Made by a program: the position numbers and the translations under genes. This document shows positions 45,009 to 53,908 of a DNA stretch of 64,000 nucleotides, piece by piece. Source of the stretch: CAVRGQ01 sp963720785 (GTDB lineage: Bacteria; Actinomycetota; Acidimicrobiia; IMCC26256; DASPTH01); assembly GCA_963720785.1 (NCBI GenBank), contig CAVRGQ010000004.1:1054001-1118000 (forward strand), read 5' to 3'. Within the stretch, counting starts at the first letter, position 1, and every line of letters begins with the position of its first letter. The notes under the pieces were generated by a model, which saw only the letters and a program-made list of their open reading frames with translations, ran no database searches and was not told the origin of the DNA.

Positions 45009-45925
45009 GCAGCTTCCTCCGAATCGGGCGGGTGGTCATGCGAGAGGGTGTCGGGCGCGACGCCTCCGAGCTCGCGGGTGACCGTACGGGCTGTCTCGCT
45101 CAGCCGTCCACCCAGTGCGTCGATCTCCTCGGCACGCAGGTCGTAGGTGGGGCCGAGCACGATGAGGCCGAGGGTGACCGCGCCGTTGGCGTCGAACACC
45201 GGTGCCGTCATCTGCGTGATGCGGTACGGGCGGCCGGACTCCACCTCGGTGGCGAGGTACTCGGTGTGCGCCAGCGCGCGCGTCGCGAGGTCGCGCTCAC
45301 CCGGTGGCTTGGTGATCGGGCCGGTGAGCATCTCGGTGAGATCGGGTCGTTGCTCGGGCTGCACCGACACCGACCAACCGCGTGTGCGGATCGCGTCGAG
45401 GGCGGTCGTGTAACGGGTGCGTTCGTCGGCGTCGAGCGGCGGGTCGCAGCGGTCGAGCCACTGGCGGCGCGTGGCGCCGTCGTACGCAGCGAACACCGCG
45501 CCGAAGGGCGCGACGAGCGGCACCGACTGCCCGAGCACCAGGCCGGGGCCGAACGGGTCGGTGCCCTCGATCACGTGCGCGATCTGGATGGTGTCGCCGG
45601 CGCGCACGACCACGCCGACGGGGAACCCGGTGGCGCCCGCCAGGCCGGCGATCGCATCGCCTGCGATGTCGACCGCGGGCAGCGCCCGTGCCGCGGCCTC
45701 GCCGACCCGCACGCACGCGGGGCCGAGGGTGTACTCGATTCCGGGATCGTGGCGCACCGCGAACCCCCGCTCACACAGCGCGAGCAGCACCGTCTGGCAG
45801 GTGGCGCGCGGCATCTCGAGGCGGCGGGCGATCTCGGCGAGGCGCAGCGGCTGTTCGGGCTCCTCGCTCAGGAGCGCGAGCACCTCACAGGCGCGGGTGA
45901 CGGCGGGTGACGGGACGACGGGCAC
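45005..45925 (-). CDS. IclR-family transcriptional regulator
   Basis: This 306-residue protein has the N-terminal winged helix (RLAEIARRLEMPRATCQTVLLAL) and the C-terminal effector domain (FAVRHDPGIEYTLG onward). GTG 45925 has GGGGAG upstream. It is divergent from the ferredoxin/Ddn/P450 genes and is likely to control them and its own kinase/CoA-transferase operon, as IclR proteins commonly do. The 113-base intergenic region holds a weak TTGACC-N18-TAACAT promoter reading toward the ferredoxin. Confidence 0.85.
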   Translation of the reverse strand: MPVVPSPAVTRACEVLALLSEEPEQPLRLAEIARRLEMPRATCQTVLLALCERGFAVRHDPGIEYTLGPACVRVGEAAARALPAVDIAGDAIAGLAGATGFPVGVVVRAGDTIQIAHVIEGTDPFGPGLVLGQSVPLVAPFGAVFAAYDGATRRQWLDRCDPPLDADERTRYTTALDAIRTRGWSVSVQPEQRPDLTEMLTGPITKPPGERDLATRALAHTEYLATEVESGRPYRITQMTAPVFDANGAVTLGLIVLGPTYDLRAEEIDALGGRLSETARTVTRELGGVAPDTLSHDHPPDSEEAA

Positions 45926-46038
45926 GGCTGCTCCCCGGATTGGTGGCGACGCGTTGACCCCTGGGGTGCCGAGAGAATAACATCCTGGCGCCCCGTCTCA
46001 AATGACAGACGGATGGCCGCCGACCGGGAGCCAGGACC

Positions 46039-46239
46039 ATGGCGAGCTACGAGATCGAGATCGACCGGGACAAGTGCTCCGGGGCGGGCGTCTGCGTGGT
46101 GCTCGCCGGCGGCACGTTCGACGTGGGCGACGACGCCAAGGCTTACGTCCTCGACCCCGAGGGCGACCCGCTCGACGTCATCCGCCAGGCCGTAGAGGCG
46201 TGCCCGAACCGCGCACTCGAACTGAAGGGAACCCAGTGA
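46039..46239 (+). CDS. 3Fe-4S ferredoxin (P450 redox partner type)
   Basis: This 66-residue ferredoxin has CSGAGVC (Cx5C) near the N-terminus and EACPNRAL near the C-terminus. That is the three-Cys pattern of the single 3Fe-4S ferredoxins that feed actinobacterial P450s. ATG 46039 has GGGAG upstream. Its stop overlaps the GTG of the Ddn-like gene, and the P450 follows, making a P450 electron-transfer cassette without a reductase. Confidence 0.88.
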   Translation: MASYEIEIDRDKCSGAGVCVVLAGGTFDVGDDAKAYVLDPEGDPLDVIRQAVEACPNRALELKGTQ

Positions 46240-46688
46240 GTGACGAAGAGTCCACCTACACCCCGCCCGACCTCTCGATGTTCGGCGAGGAGCACATCCG
46301 CGCCTACGAGGAGACCGACGGCGAGCAGGGCTACATCTGGAACGGTGCCACCTGCCTGATCCTGCGCACCACCGGCGCGAAGAGCGGCCAGCCGCGCAAG
46401 TCGGCGCTGATCTACGCGGCCCACACTGCGAACGGCGACGACGCCTACGTGCTCATCGCCTCGCAGGGCGGCGCGCCCACGCACCCGAACTGGTACCACA
46501 ACCTCCTGGCCCACCCCGACGCCGAGGTGCAGGTGAAGGGCGACGTCATCCCGGTGCGCGCCCGCACGGCCGAGGGCGCCGAGCGCAAGGAGTTGTGGAA
46601 GCTCGCGTGCGTGCAGTGGCCGAACTACGACGAGTACACCAAGCGCACCGACCGGGTGATCCCGGTCGTCGTGCTGGAACGGCGGTAG
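46236..46688 (+). CDS. Ddn-family F420-dependent nitroreductase/quinone reductase
   Basis: This 150-residue split-barrel protein has the family core LILRTTGAKSGQPRKSALIYA and ASQGGAPTHPNWYHNLLAHP, which bind F420. The family reduces quinones and activates nitroimidazoles. GTG 46236 overlaps the ferredoxin stop and the P450 starts four bases later. A link between F420 redox chemistry and this P450 is implied by the tight operon. Confidence 0.85.
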   Translation: MSDEESTYTPPDLSMFGEEHIRAYEETDGEQGYIWNGATCLILRTTGAKSGQPRKSALIYAAHTANGDDAYVLIASQGGAPTHPNWYHNLLAHPDAEVQVKGDVIPVRARTAEGAERKELWKLACVQWPNYDEYTKRTDRVIPVVVLERR

Positions 46689-46692
46689 CACG

Positions 46693-47946
46693 ATGAGCGA
46701 GTACGACGTCCTCGAGGCCGACCGCCTCAAGGAGCTGTTCGACCTCACCGGCGCGTCCTACGTCACGCGGGGTGGCGGCTTCGCCGAGGACCCGTACCCC
46801 AAGTTCCACAAGCTCCGCGAGAGCGGTCCGGTGCACGAGGGCATCGTCGGCCCGCTCATCGGCTTCGACGACCCACGCGCCTTCTTCCAGGGCCTGCCGT
46901 ACCCCGACCACCAGCACTGGTCGTGCTTCGACTGGGACACGTGTGATGCCGTCTTCCGCGACGGCGACACCTACATCGCGCAGCCGCCCGACGCCGACGA
47001 GAACGCGCTGATGTTCGGCGGGATCCTCTACATGGACGGCGACAAGCACAAGCGCTACCGCGCACTCGTGCAGCCGCAGTTCCTGCCCAAGAACAGCGCC
47101 TGGTGGACGGAGCAGTGGACGATCCCCGCGATCGAGGCGCTCCTCGACCGCCTGGAGGCGAAGGGCGGCGGCGACCTCAACGTCGAGTACTTCTCCGCCA
47201 TCCCGCTGCTCACCATCACCGGGAGCTTCGGGATCTCGATCGCCGACTCGCTCGACATCCGCGCCGCGATGGTTTCCGACGGCAACGGCATGGCGCCGTT
47301 CTTCCGCATCGTCGAACCGCTGATCCAAGCGCGCAAAGACGATCCCCGCGACGACCTGATCAGCCTGTTGCTGCGCGAGGAGATCACCAACGCCGACGGC
47401 ACCACGAGCCGGCTCACCGATCAGGAGGTGCTGGTCTTCGCCTTCCTCCTGCTCGCCGCGGGATCGGGCACCACCTGGAAGCAGATGGGCATCACCGCGC
47501 TGGCGTTGCTCTGGCACCCCGACTGGCTCGACGCGGTGAAGCAGGACCGCACGCTGTACCGGCCCGTGGTCGAGGAGACGGTGCGGTGGATGCCCACCGA
47601 TCCGATGTTCAGTCGCTTCGTCGCGCACGACACCACTCTCGGCGGGGTCGACATTCCCGGCGGGGCCGTGATGCACATGTGCCTCGCGGCGGCGAACCGC
47701 GACCCGGCGCGCTGGGAGCGGCCCGACGAGTTCGACCCGGGTCGCCCCCTGCAGGCCCAGATGGGCTTCGGTGGTGGCGTCCACACCTGCCTGGGCATGC
47801 ACGTGGCGCGTGCCGAGATCGTCGCCGCGATCTCGATGCTGCTCGAGCGCTTCCCGAACCTGCGCTTCGACGACGACGCGCCGCCCGCGCGCATCACCGG
47901 CATGTACGAGCGGGGGCCGAGCGCGGTTCCCGTGCGGGTCGACTGA
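46693..47946 (+). CDS. Cytochrome P450 with altered I-helix
   Basis: This 417-residue P450 has ExxR as EETVR and haem loop MGFGGGVHTCLGMH. The I-helix reads LAAGSGTTWKQ, so the usual Asp/Glu before Thr is Gly259. That acid helps deliver protons for O-O bond cleavage, so catalysis may differ. ATG 46693 follows the Ddn gene by four bases. It is the terminal gene of the ferredoxin/Ddn/P450 unit and convergent with an LLM gene. Substrate unknown. Confidence 0.88.
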   Translation: MSEYDVLEADRLKELFDLTGASYVTRGGGFAEDPYPKFHKLRESGPVHEGIVGPLIGFDDPRAFFQGLPYPDHQHWSCFDWDTCDAVFRDGDTYIAQPPDADENALMFGGILYMDGDKHKRYRALVQPQFLPKNSAWWTEQWTIPAIEALLDRLEAKGGGDLNVEYFSAIPLLTITGSFGISIADSLDIRAAMVSDGNGMAPFFRIVEPLIQARKDDPRDDLISLLLREEITNADGTTSRLTDQEVLVFAFLLLAAGSGTTWKQMGITALALLWHPDWLDAVKQDRTLYRPVVEETVRWMPTDPMFSRFVAHDTTLGGVDIPGGAVMHMCLAAANRDPARWERPDEFDPGRPLQAQMGFGGGVHTCLGMHVARAEIVAAISMLLERFPNLRFDDDAPPARITGMYERGPSAVPVRVD

Positions 47947-47949
47947 CGA

Positions 47950-48871
47950 TCAGTGCGGGGGGAGCGCGAGGCGAGGGACGACGTCGGCGAACAACGTGTC
48001 GAGCACGCCGCGCGCGTCGCCGCGCGACGCGGGGGTGAAGATGAAGTGACGCGCGCCGGCGTCCACGAACGCCTGCAGCGTCGCGGTCACCTCGTCCACG
48101 TCGCCCGCCGCGGCCACGTTGCGGATCATCGACTCGAAGTCGCCCTCGCGGTACGTGCCACCGAGGAACTCGGCCGCCTCGCGGCGCGCCTGGTCGCCGT
48201 CGGGTCGCACGTTCACGAACACGAAGCAGAACCACTCGAAGCCGGTGAGATCGCGTCCTTCGCGCTGCGCGACCCTCGCGGATGGTCTCCACCGACGCCG
48301 CGTAGCGACGCGGCGAGTAGAGGTAGGGCATCCAGCCGTCGCCGCGCAGCGCGGCGCGGCGCATGGCCGGCTCCTGTCGCCCGGCCACGGGGATCGGCAG
48401 GTGGGTCTGCGCCGGCGCGGGATGGATGCACACGTCCTCCATCGCGTAGAAGCGCCCGTCGTGGGTGAGCTCCTCGCCCGACCACAGTCGGCGGATCAGG
48501 TCGATGGCCTCGTCGGTGCGGGGCCCGCGCTCGCTGCGCGGGACGCGGCACGCCCGGAACTCACCGGGGTACTCGCCGCCGATGCCCACACCGAGGGTGA
48601 TGCGGCCGCCGGTGGCGTTGTCGAGATCGGCGATCTGCTTGGCCACGATCGCCGGCTCGTAGAGCGGCAGCAGCAGGATCGACGTGCCCACCCGCACGCG
48701 CTCCGCGCGCGCCGCCAGCCAGGCGAGCGACACCATCGCTTCGGGCGACGGGTTCACGGAGGCCACGTGGCCGCCCACCCACAGCGATTCCACGGGATAC
48801 TGCTCGAGCGCACCGACGTCGGTGCCCGGGCCGCCGGTCATGATGCCGAAGTCGAGTTCGTCGTCACGCAT
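47950..48871 (-). CDS. LLM-class flavin/F420-dependent oxidoreductase, one frameshift
   Basis: This luciferase-like monooxygenase-fold protein has DFGIMTGGPGTDVG at the N-terminus, RVGTSILLLPLYEPAIVAKQ, LGVGIGGEYPGEF and GRQEPAMRRAALRGDGW. The C-terminal part has TGFEWFCFVFVNV. Frame shifts near 48270, after SVETIREGR. ATG 48871 is divergent from the CoA-transferase at 48901. It is not closely similar to the LLM protein at 24022. Confidence 0.8.
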
Positions 48872-48900
48872 ACGCGCGTGACGCTACAGGAGGCCAGGGG

Positions 48901-50125
48901 ATGACAGTTTCGGTTGACGTGTTCCACGGCGTGCGCGTCGTCGAAGTCGCGGAGTGGGTGTTCGTGCCGGTGGCGGGCGGCATGCTCGCCGACTGGGGCG
49001 CCGACGTGATCAAGATCGAGCACCCGGTGCGGGGCGACGGCTACCGCGGCCTCGTGTCCAGTGGCCTCGCGAGTAGCGGTGCCGTGAACCAGTCGTGGGA
49101 GCTCGCGAACCGCGGCAAGCGCAGCATCGGCCTCGACCTGAAGACCGAGCAGGGCCGCGCGCTGCTGCTCGAGCTCGTCGCCACCGCCGACGTGTTCCTC
49201 ACCAGCCAGCTTCCCTCGGTGCTCGAGCGGCTCGGCCTCGGCGTCGAGGAGCTGCGCGAGGTGAACCCGAACCTGATCTACGCGCGCGGCCACGGCTTCG
49301 GCGTGCGCGGGCCCGACGCCGACAAGGCGGCCTACGACAGCACCGCCTACTGGGCCCGGGGCGGGGTGGAGGAGACGATCAACCAGGGGATCTCCGACGC
49401 GCCGCTCGGCCCACGCGGCGCGTTCGGCGACCGCCAGGGCGCGACGCAGCTCGCGTTCGGGATCGCCGCGGCGCTGTTCCGCCGCGCGACCACGGGCGAG
49501 CCCTCGGTGGTCGACGTGTCGCTGCTCGCCGAGCGCGATGTGGGCCGTGGGCTCAGACGTACTGTCCGCTCTGCAGGGCAATTACCGCCACGCCGGGCCC
49601 CCGGGGATGAAGGGCATCGCCAACCCGCTGGTCGAGAACTACGAGACCGCCGACGGACGCTGGCTGCAGCTGTGCTTCCTGCAATCCGACAAGTCGTGGC
49701 CCGACTTCGCGCGCGCGATCGGTCGGCCCGAGCTGCTCGACGACGAGCGCTTCGGATCGCACGCCGCACGCGCGGAGAACGCCGCGCCGCTCGCCGAGGT
49801 GATCAGCGCGACGTTCCGGTCGCGCACCCTCGCAGAGTGGCGCGAGGCGTTCGCGCCGGAACGATTCCCGTGGGCGCCGTTCCAGCGCGTCGACGAGCTG
49901 GCCGACGACCCGCAGATCGTGGCCAACGGCTACGTCGCCGAGCTGGACTACGACGGGGCGGGCACCTACCGGTTCCCCACGGGCGCGGTGCAGTTCGACG
50001 AGCAGCCGGCCGCACTGCGGCGGGCGCCGGAGCACGCGCAGGACACCGAGCTGCTCCTGGTCGAGGACCTCGGGCACAGCTGGGACGAGATCGTGACGTT
50101 GAAGGACGAAGGAGTGATTCCGTGA
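48901..50125 (+). CDS. CaiB/BaiF family CoA-transferase, one frameshift
   Basis: This class III CoA-transferase has VRVVEVAEWVFVPVAGGMLADWG, ANRGKRSIGLDL, YARGHGFGVRGP, FGDRQGATQ (catalytic Asp) and VVDVSLL. After a shift near 49535 it continues AMWAVGSDVLSALQGNY to the C-terminus ending LKDEGVIP. It resembles the truncated copy at 1-770 (shared ADWGADV, FGD, VDVSLL motifs). ATG 48901 has AGGAGG upstream. It is coupled to the following SDR (stop/start overlap). Confidence 0.83.
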
Positions 50126-50919
50126 ACCGCAATCTGCTGGACGGCAAGTCGGTGGTCATCGCCGGGTCGGGCTCGGGTGTCGGACGCGCCGGCGCGCTGC
50201 TCTTCGCCGAGGAGGGCGCCAAGGTCGTCGTCGCCGACCTGCGCGAGGACTGGGCGAAGGACACCGTCGCCCTGATCGAGGCCGAGGGCGGCACCGCCGT
50301 CGCGATCGGCTGCAATGTGGTGCACGAGGACGACGTCGCCGCGGCCGTGAGCCTCGCGGTCGAGCAGTTCGGCTCCCTCGACATCATGTGGAACAACGTC
50401 GGCATCGCCACGCCGCGGCTCGGCATGACCTTCACCGACCACACCGTCGCCGATTTCGAGAAGCTGCTCATGGTGAACGGCATGGGCATGTTCACCGGCT
50501 GCCGCCAGGCGGTGCTGCAGTTCCGGCGCCAGGCCGAGCAGGGCAACCCCGGCGGCATCATCGTGAACACCGCGTCGGTCGCGGGCATGGTCGGCTTCGG
50601 GGGCGTGCCGTACGGCTCGAGCAAGGCCATCGGCATCCAGATGACGCGCGGCCTCGCGGTGGAGCTCGCGCCCGAGGGCATCCGGGTGAACTGCTTCTGC
50701 CCCTCCGCGATGCCGACCACCAACTTCGGTCGCGTCGAGGGCGAGGAGTTCAAGGACCAGCCCGACGAGTACATCGAGTTCGCAGGATCGTTCCAGCCCC
50801 TCGGGCGCATCATCACGCCGGAGGACTGCGCCAACGCGGCACTCTTCCTGGCCTCCGACCTGTCGGCCAACGTCACCGGCATCGCCCTGCCCGTCGACGG
50901 CGGCTACGTCGCGAAGTAG
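50122..50919 (+). CDS. Classical SDR oxidoreductase
   Basis: This 265-residue enzyme has cofactor motif AGSGSGVG, NNVG and catalytic PYGSSK with Tyr and Lys, ending LPVDGGYVAK. GTG 50122 has GGAG eight bases upstream and overlaps the CoA-transferase stop. Unlike three other SDRs in the window its active site is complete. It probably oxidises a hydroxyacyl-CoA made by its partner's pathway. Confidence 0.87.
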   Translation: MNRNLLDGKSVVIAGSGSGVGRAGALLFAEEGAKVVVADLREDWAKDTVALIEAEGGTAVAIGCNVVHEDDVAAAVSLAVEQFGSLDIMWNNVGIATPRLGMTFTDHTVADFEKLLMVNGMGMFTGCRQAVLQFRRQAEQGNPGGIIVNTASVAGMVGFGGVPYGSSKAIGIQMTRGLAVELAPEGIRVNCFCPSAMPTTNFGRVEGEEFKDQPDEYIEFAGSFQPLGRIITPEDCANAALFLASDLSANVTGIALPVDGGYVAK

Positions 50920-50967
50920 CGGTCGGGCGCGCCTCGTCAGCGACCTCGACCCTCGAGCACTTGCACG

Positions 50968-50997
50968 GTTGATGCGGTCCCGCGGGACCGCATCAAC
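50968..50997. repeat. Perfect 30-bp palindrome
   Basis: The 15-base arms are exact reverse complements with no spacer, centred on CG. The inner 18 bases, GCGGTCCCGCGGGACCGC (50974-50991), recur inside the HNH gene at 51719. It lies 48 bases after the SDR stop and ends three bases before the HNH promoter, so it may be a terminator-like cruciform or a protein-binding site. Confidence 0.65.
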
Positions 50998-50999
50998 TG

Positions 51000-51044
51000 T
51001 TGCGGCACAAGGGATCGCGCGCTAGAATACGAACGTGTGTTCGT
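51000..51044 (+). promoter_or_regulatory. Promoter with LexA (SOS) box
   Basis: TTGCGG (51000-51005) and TAGAAT (51023-51028) are spaced 17 bases apart. ACGAAC-GTGT-GTTCGT (51029-51044) is a perfect dyad one base off the actinobacterial SOS box consensus TCGAAC-N4-GTTCGA on each side. It lies directly after the -10, an ideal repression site. It predicts damage-inducible expression of the gene at 51079. Confidence 0.75.
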
Positions 51045-51078
51045 GTCCACTTCCCCGTGATCACGACAGGGAGGGCCG

Positions 51079-52461
51079 ATGGCCGCCACGGAGACCAGGG
51101 AAGCTCGCGGCGGGATGCCGCTCGAGCGCATCGAGGCCGAGCTCACCGAGTTGGCCGGCCAACTCGCGGCGGGCGAGTGCCGGTGGCTGTTGCTCGTCGC
51201 CGAGTACGACCGCCGCGAGGGGTACCTCCAGTGGGGGTGCCGATCGTGCGCGCAGTGGCTCAGCTGGCAGTGCGGTCTCGATGCCCGCACGTCGAGGGAG
51301 AAGTTGCGCGTCGCTCGCGCCCTCGACGATCTCCCGGTGATCACGCGTGGTTTCGCGGCGGGCAGGCTGAGCTACTCGAAGGTGCGGGCGCTCACCCGCA
51401 TCGCCACGCCGGAGAACGAGGCGGATCTCGCCGAACTCGCCGAGCATGCGACGGCAGTGCAGGTGGAGCGGGTCGTGCGCGGCTGGCGCCGTTCCCGCAA
51501 CGCCCAGGATGAGCGCGACGAGGCCGAACGTCAGCACGAGGGGCGGTTCCTGCGCATCGAGTTCGACGACGCCGCCGGCAGTGACGGCAGCTACGTGGTC
51601 ACCGGGCGCATCCCCGCCGATGTCGCTGCGGCGTTGCTCGCCGTGTTCGAGTCGGCCCGTGCACTCGTGCCTCGTCCCGAGCCCCACGATGACTCGGGCG
51701 ACGACTCGGATGCCGAAGGCGGTCCCGCGGGACCGCTCGACTCCGGGCAGTTGAACGTCGGGCAGTTGAATGTCGACGCGCTCGCGATGATGGCCGAGAG
51801 CTGGCTCGCGCAAGGCCCCGCGTCACGCAAGGGCGGCGACCGCCACATGATCACCGTGTACGTCGACGCGAACGTGCTCGCCGACGACGCCGACACCGAC
51901 ACCGACGGCGACGGCGTGTGCGCGGCCGACGGTTGCTCCCGGCTCGCACCGGAGACGGCGCGTCGGTTGCTGTGCGACTCGTCGATCGTGTGGATGCTCC
52001 AGGACGGCGACGGCAAGCCGGTCAACGTGAGCACGCGTACCCGCAGCATCCCGCCTTCGCTGCGGCGGGCCGTGCACGCGCGCGACCAAGGGTGTGACTT
52101 CCCCGGCTGTGGTCGGCGATCCTTCACCGACATCCATCACATTCGCCATCGCGCGCAGGGCGGCGACAACTCGTTGGCGAATCTCGTCGAACTCTGTTGG
52201 CATCACCATCGCCTGGTCCATGAAGGCGGCTGGAACCTCCGACGCGGCACGCACGGCCGGCTGATCTCGATCCGCCCCGACGGCACCGAACTCCCCGTCA
52301 CCGACGGGCCCGGCTTCGATCACCACGGGATCGGCGTGAGCAACCGTGATCGGGGGGTCGAGGTGACGCGCACCACCGCGATCCCGAAGTGGTGCGGGGA
52401 ACCACTCGATGTCAACTGGGTCATCGACAGCTTGGGGTGCATCGAGCGTCGGGCGAACTGA
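51079..52461 (+). CDS. DUF222 / 13E12-type HNH endonuclease-domain protein
   Basis: This 460-residue protein has an N-terminal DUF222 region (about 10-300: ELTELAGQLAAGECRWLLLVAEYDRR-type helices, WLSWQCGLDARTSREKLRVA). A C-terminal HNH domain follows (CDFPGCGRRSFTDIHHIRHR, then NLVELCWHHHRLVH) with zinc Cys pairs and the HH/N/H active residues. ATG 51079 has GGGAGG upstream. 13E12-family genes are multicopy in mycobacteria and several are LexA-controlled; the box here fits that. The cellular role of the family is unsettled. Confidence 0.9.
   Translation: MAATETREARGGMPLERIEAELTELAGQLAAGECRWLLLVAEYDRREGYLQWGCRSCAQWLSWQCGLDARTSREKLRVARALDDLPVITRGFAAGRLSYSKVRALTRIATPENEADLAELAEHATAVQVERVVRGWRRSRNAQDERDEAERQHEGRFLRIEFDDAAGSDGSYVVTGRIPADVAAALLAVFESARALVPRPEPHDDSGDDSDAEGGPAGPLDSGQLNVGQLNVDALAMMAESWLAQGPASRKGGDRHMITVYVDANVLADDADTDTDGDGVCAADGCSRLAPETARRLLCDSSIVWMLQDGDGKPVNVSTRTRSIPPSLRRAVHARDQGCDFPGCGRRSFTDIHHIRHRAQGGDNSLANLVELCWHHHRLVHEGGWNLRRGTHGRLISIRPDGTELPVTDGPGFDHHGIGVSNRDRGVEVTRTTAIPKWCGEPLDVNWVIDSLGCIERRAN
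51719..51736. repeat. Second copy of the 18-bp GC palindrome, inside the HNH gene
   Basis: GCGGTCCCGCGGGACCGC is identical to the core of the palindrome at 50974-50991, 745 bases upstream. Here it encodes GGPAGPL in a variable linker of the protein. I did not notice a third copy by eye. Confidence 0.6.
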
Positions 52462-52478
52462 CCGAGAGCGTGCGCACC

Positions 52479-52511
52479 TTCGTGCGGCGCGCGATGCGCG
52501 CGCCGCACGAA
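52479..52511. terminator. Hairpin after the HNH gene
   Basis: A perfect 14-bp stem (TTCGTGCGGCGCGC and its complement) with a five-base GATGC loop begins 17 bases after the stop codon. No U-tract follows, as is usual for actinobacterial terminators. Confidence 0.6.
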
Positions 52512-52566
52512 TATGGTGTACAAACACGGGAGAAATTCGAACAACTTCATCGAACCGGGGGGAACG

Positions 52567-53850
52567 ATGAGCGTACGGAAGCGTCCGGTCACGGGTGTCG
52601 CGTTGCTCGCAGTCGTCGTCGCGCTGGTCGCCGCGTTGCTCGCACCGGCGGCAGTGGGGGCGAGCGCTCCTGCGGCGCCGACGGTACAGGGGGGCGTGAT
52701 CAAGGTCGCCGGCCTGGGGTACGCCGCGAACTACGGCGACGCCGCCATCGGCGCGCAGGCCCGGTTCCAGCGAGCCAACGACACCAAGGAAGTCAAGGGC
52801 TACACCTTCCAGTGGACGGAGTTCGCCGACGACAAGAACGACCCCGCCACGGCGTTGTCGGAGACCCGCCGCCTGGTGTCGCAGGACGGCATCTTCTCGC
52901 TCATCAACGTGTCGCTCGCGACGCCCGGTGACTACCTCACCCAGCAGCAGGTGCCGTGGTTCGGGCCCGGCTACGACGCCACGTACTGCCCCGACAAGGG
53001 CGTGAAGGGCTGGGGCTTCGGCATCTACGGCTGCATCCTCCGACTCGACGCCAAACGGGCGTACGGGACGACGTACGAGCTCCTCAAGAACGAGCTCGCG
53101 TCCAAGGGCGTGAAGAGCCCGTCGATTGCGCTCATCGGCACCGACTCGCAGTCGGGCAAGAGCGGCATCACGACGGGCGCGTCGTCGGCCCAGGGCTCGG
53201 GATTCAACGTGGTGTACGCCAAGGGCACGATCCCGGCGCCGCCGGCGGTGGTGGGTGACTATTCGCCGTACATCCAGGCCATGCTCACCTCGAACAACGG
53301 CAGCGCTCCCGACGTGATCTACTCGCAGGCACCGCCGAGCATCTCGTTGGCCCTGTTCAACGGGATCAAGGCCGCGGGCTTCACGGGCACGATCCTGTCG
53401 CCGTACTACTCGAAGCTGCTGCTGAAGCCGCTCGCCGGCTCGTACGTGTTCATGCAGTTCGCCGGTTACGAGACGCAGTCGAAGGGCATCGAGCAGTTCA
53501 CGTCCGACGTCGAGGCGTTCAAGCCCGGCACGCCCGGATCGCTCACGCTCGCGGGCGGCTACTTCGGCGCCGACATGTTCATCGCGGCGGTCAAGGGTGC
53601 GCTGAAGTCCAACAAGACGCTGACGACTGCCGCGGTGCAGAAGTACGCGTCGGGGATGACGTACTACATCAAGGACACGATCGGGCCCACGAAGTACCCG
53701 AGCTCGTACAACATCCCTGACCAGGCCTGCAACGTGCTCGACCATGTGAACGACGACGGTTCCGGCTTCACGCTGGCCCAACCGTTCACGTGCGGCACGA
53801 AGACCTTGCCGATCCTGCCGAAGTTCAAGGACGCGAACTACCCGGCCTGA
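52567..53850 (+). CDS. Secreted ABC transporter substrate-binding protein
   Basis: The 427-residue precursor has a signal peptide (MSVRKRPVTG, hydrophobic core, cleavage near VGASA) and no lipobox Cys. The mature protein is a type I binding fold with AIGAQARFQRAND, FADDKNDPATALSETRRLV, PWFGPGYDATYC and VVGDYSPYIQAML. It is the distant sister of the three tandem genes at 58269-62423. ATG 52567 has GGGGGGAA upstream. It is monocistronic, with hairpins on both sides, and has no permease nearby. Confidence 0.87.
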   Translation: MSVRKRPVTGVALLAVVVALVAALLAPAAVGASAPAAPTVQGGVIKVAGLGYAANYGDAAIGAQARFQRANDTKEVKGYTFQWTEFADDKNDPATALSETRRLVSQDGIFSLINVSLATPGDYLTQQQVPWFGPGYDATYCPDKGVKGWGFGIYGCILRLDAKRAYGTTYELLKNELASKGVKSPSIALIGTDSQSGKSGITTGASSAQGSGFNVVYAKGTIPAPPAVVGDYSPYIQAMLTSNNGSAPDVIYSQAPPSISLALFNGIKAAGFTGTILSPYYSKLLLKPLAGSYVFMQFAGYETQSKGIEQFTSDVEAFKPGTPGSLTLAGGYFGADMFIAAVKGALKSNKTLTTAAVQKYASGMTYYIKDTIGPTKYPSSYNIPDQACNVLDHVNDDGSGFTLAQPFTCGTKTLPILPKFKDANYPA

Positions 53851-53859
53851 TGCGTTCCT

Positions 53860-53908
53860 GCTCGCTCAGGCCCGGCGACCCGATGGGTTCGACCGGGCCT
53901 GAGCGAGC
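53860..53908. terminator. Bidirectional hairpin between convergent genes
   Basis: A perfect 16-bp stem (GCTCGCTCAGGCCCGG at 53860-53875, complement at 53893-53908) with a 17-base loop starts nine bases after the binding-protein stop. It overlaps the last codons of the convergent epimerase gene, so it can serve both directions. Confidence 0.65.

Noticed and set aside
5150..46005. The shared word TCTCAAATG upstream of the 5210 and 46039 genes
   Set aside because: It has no dyad symmetry or consistent distance to the starts, and only two copies were seen, so chance is sufficient.
48901..50919. An apparent CoA-transferase-SDR fusion
   Set aside because: CoA-transferase homology switches frame near 49535 and ends at 50125; the SDR starts at GTG 50122. 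The single frame is produced by the indel.
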